A DNA stretch of 64,000 bases from Paraphoma chrysanthemicola (taxonomy: Eukaryota > Ascomycota > Dothideomycetes > Pleosporales > Phaeosphaeriaceae), in NCBI GenBank assembly GCA_020744225.1, contig JAGMWG010000019.1, positions 372,001 through 436,000 on the forward strand, in the 5' to 3' direction. The first letter of the stretch is position 1; every line of letters starts with the position of its first letter. This document shows positions 63,891 to 64,000 of the stretch, in pieces. The notes beneath the pieces are model-generated. The model worked only from the letters and a program-made list of their open reading frames with translations. It did not search any database and was not told the origin of the DNA. Made by a program: the position numbers and the translations under genes.

Positions 63891-64000
63891 GAGAGCGCGA
63901 CGAGGGCGTTGGATGCTATTCGAAGGCGCGTTGACGGTTTAGCCGAGATCACCAATACGCGGACCCAGCGGCTTGCAAACATCCAAGCTACCGTAAGCAT

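Overview
This is a stretch of nuclear DNA from a filamentous ascomycete (Pezizomycotina). The evidence is short 38-90 nt introns with GT...AG ends, single-gene transcription units, and fungus-specific families: HET, App1, DUF8021, DUF3237, eqolisin peptidase, a Zn2Cys6 factor with a fungal transcription-factor domain, and an Alo1-type oxidase. A Dothideomycete is my best guess, but it is an inference. Gene models below were spliced by hand. For nearly all multi-exon genes the exon phases close exactly, which is the main support for the models.

Layout. 1-750: 5' part of a VHS-type trafficking gene (minus). 2.0-3.2 kb: App1-like phosphatidate phosphatase. 3.4-4.2 kb: relic of a sugar-epimerase-type gene. 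5.1-6.9 kb: Baeyer-Villiger monooxygenase. 7.6-9.2 kb: secreted oxalate-decarboxylase-type bicupin. 9.5-10.3 kb: RNase H-like gene. 10.5-12.1 kb: membrane-anchored DUF3445 protein. 12.6-13.4 kb: RING protein with a frameshifted coiled-coil tail. 13.8-16.4 kb: STAND-N/ankyrin-type protein. 18.3-21.0 kb: large HET protein with a second, degenerate HET half. 23.4-24.3 kb: glutamic peptidase. 25.4-26.0 kb: decaying chitin-binding gene. 26.6-27.8 kb: second HET protein. 28.4-30.2 kb: arabinono-lactone oxidase. 31.3-33.3 kb: kelch membrane protein with a 12-nt exon. 33.4-34.1 kb: O-methyltransferase relic. 35.0-35.5 kb: small secreted cysteine-rich protein. 35.7-36.2 kb: secreted DUF3237 protein.

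37.0-48.2 kb is the most unusual part: three consecutive minus-strand genes (A, B, C here) encoding long, low-complexity Ser/Thr/acidic proteins. They end in the same ~110-residue C-terminal domain, which I do not recognise. Gene B also carries four copies of an S-R-F-x-L-Q-H-G motif. Gene A contains a (CTT)24 microsatellite that reads as poly-lysine and one in-frame TAG.

49.4-50.8 kb: unrecognised, frame-disrupted coding sequence. 51.8 kb: a 74-residue ORF. 53.5-54.1 kb: isochorismatase-type hydrolase. 54.1-55.0 kb: secreted DUF8021 protein. 55.4-56.4 kb: RING protein. 56.7-58.4 kb: MFS transporter. 59.6-62.0 kb: Zn2Cys6 transcription factor just upstream of the transporter in the same orientation. 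63.6 kb: a third RING protein at the right edge.

The content is that of an accessory region: two HET proteins, a STAND-type protein, RING proteins, secreted enzymes, an effector-like peptide and several decayed genes. I see no coherent biosynthetic cluster. Several genes show a stop or frame break followed by clearly protein-like sequence in frame. That could mean real pseudogenisation, readthrough, or assembly error, and it needs raw reads or RNA evidence to settle.
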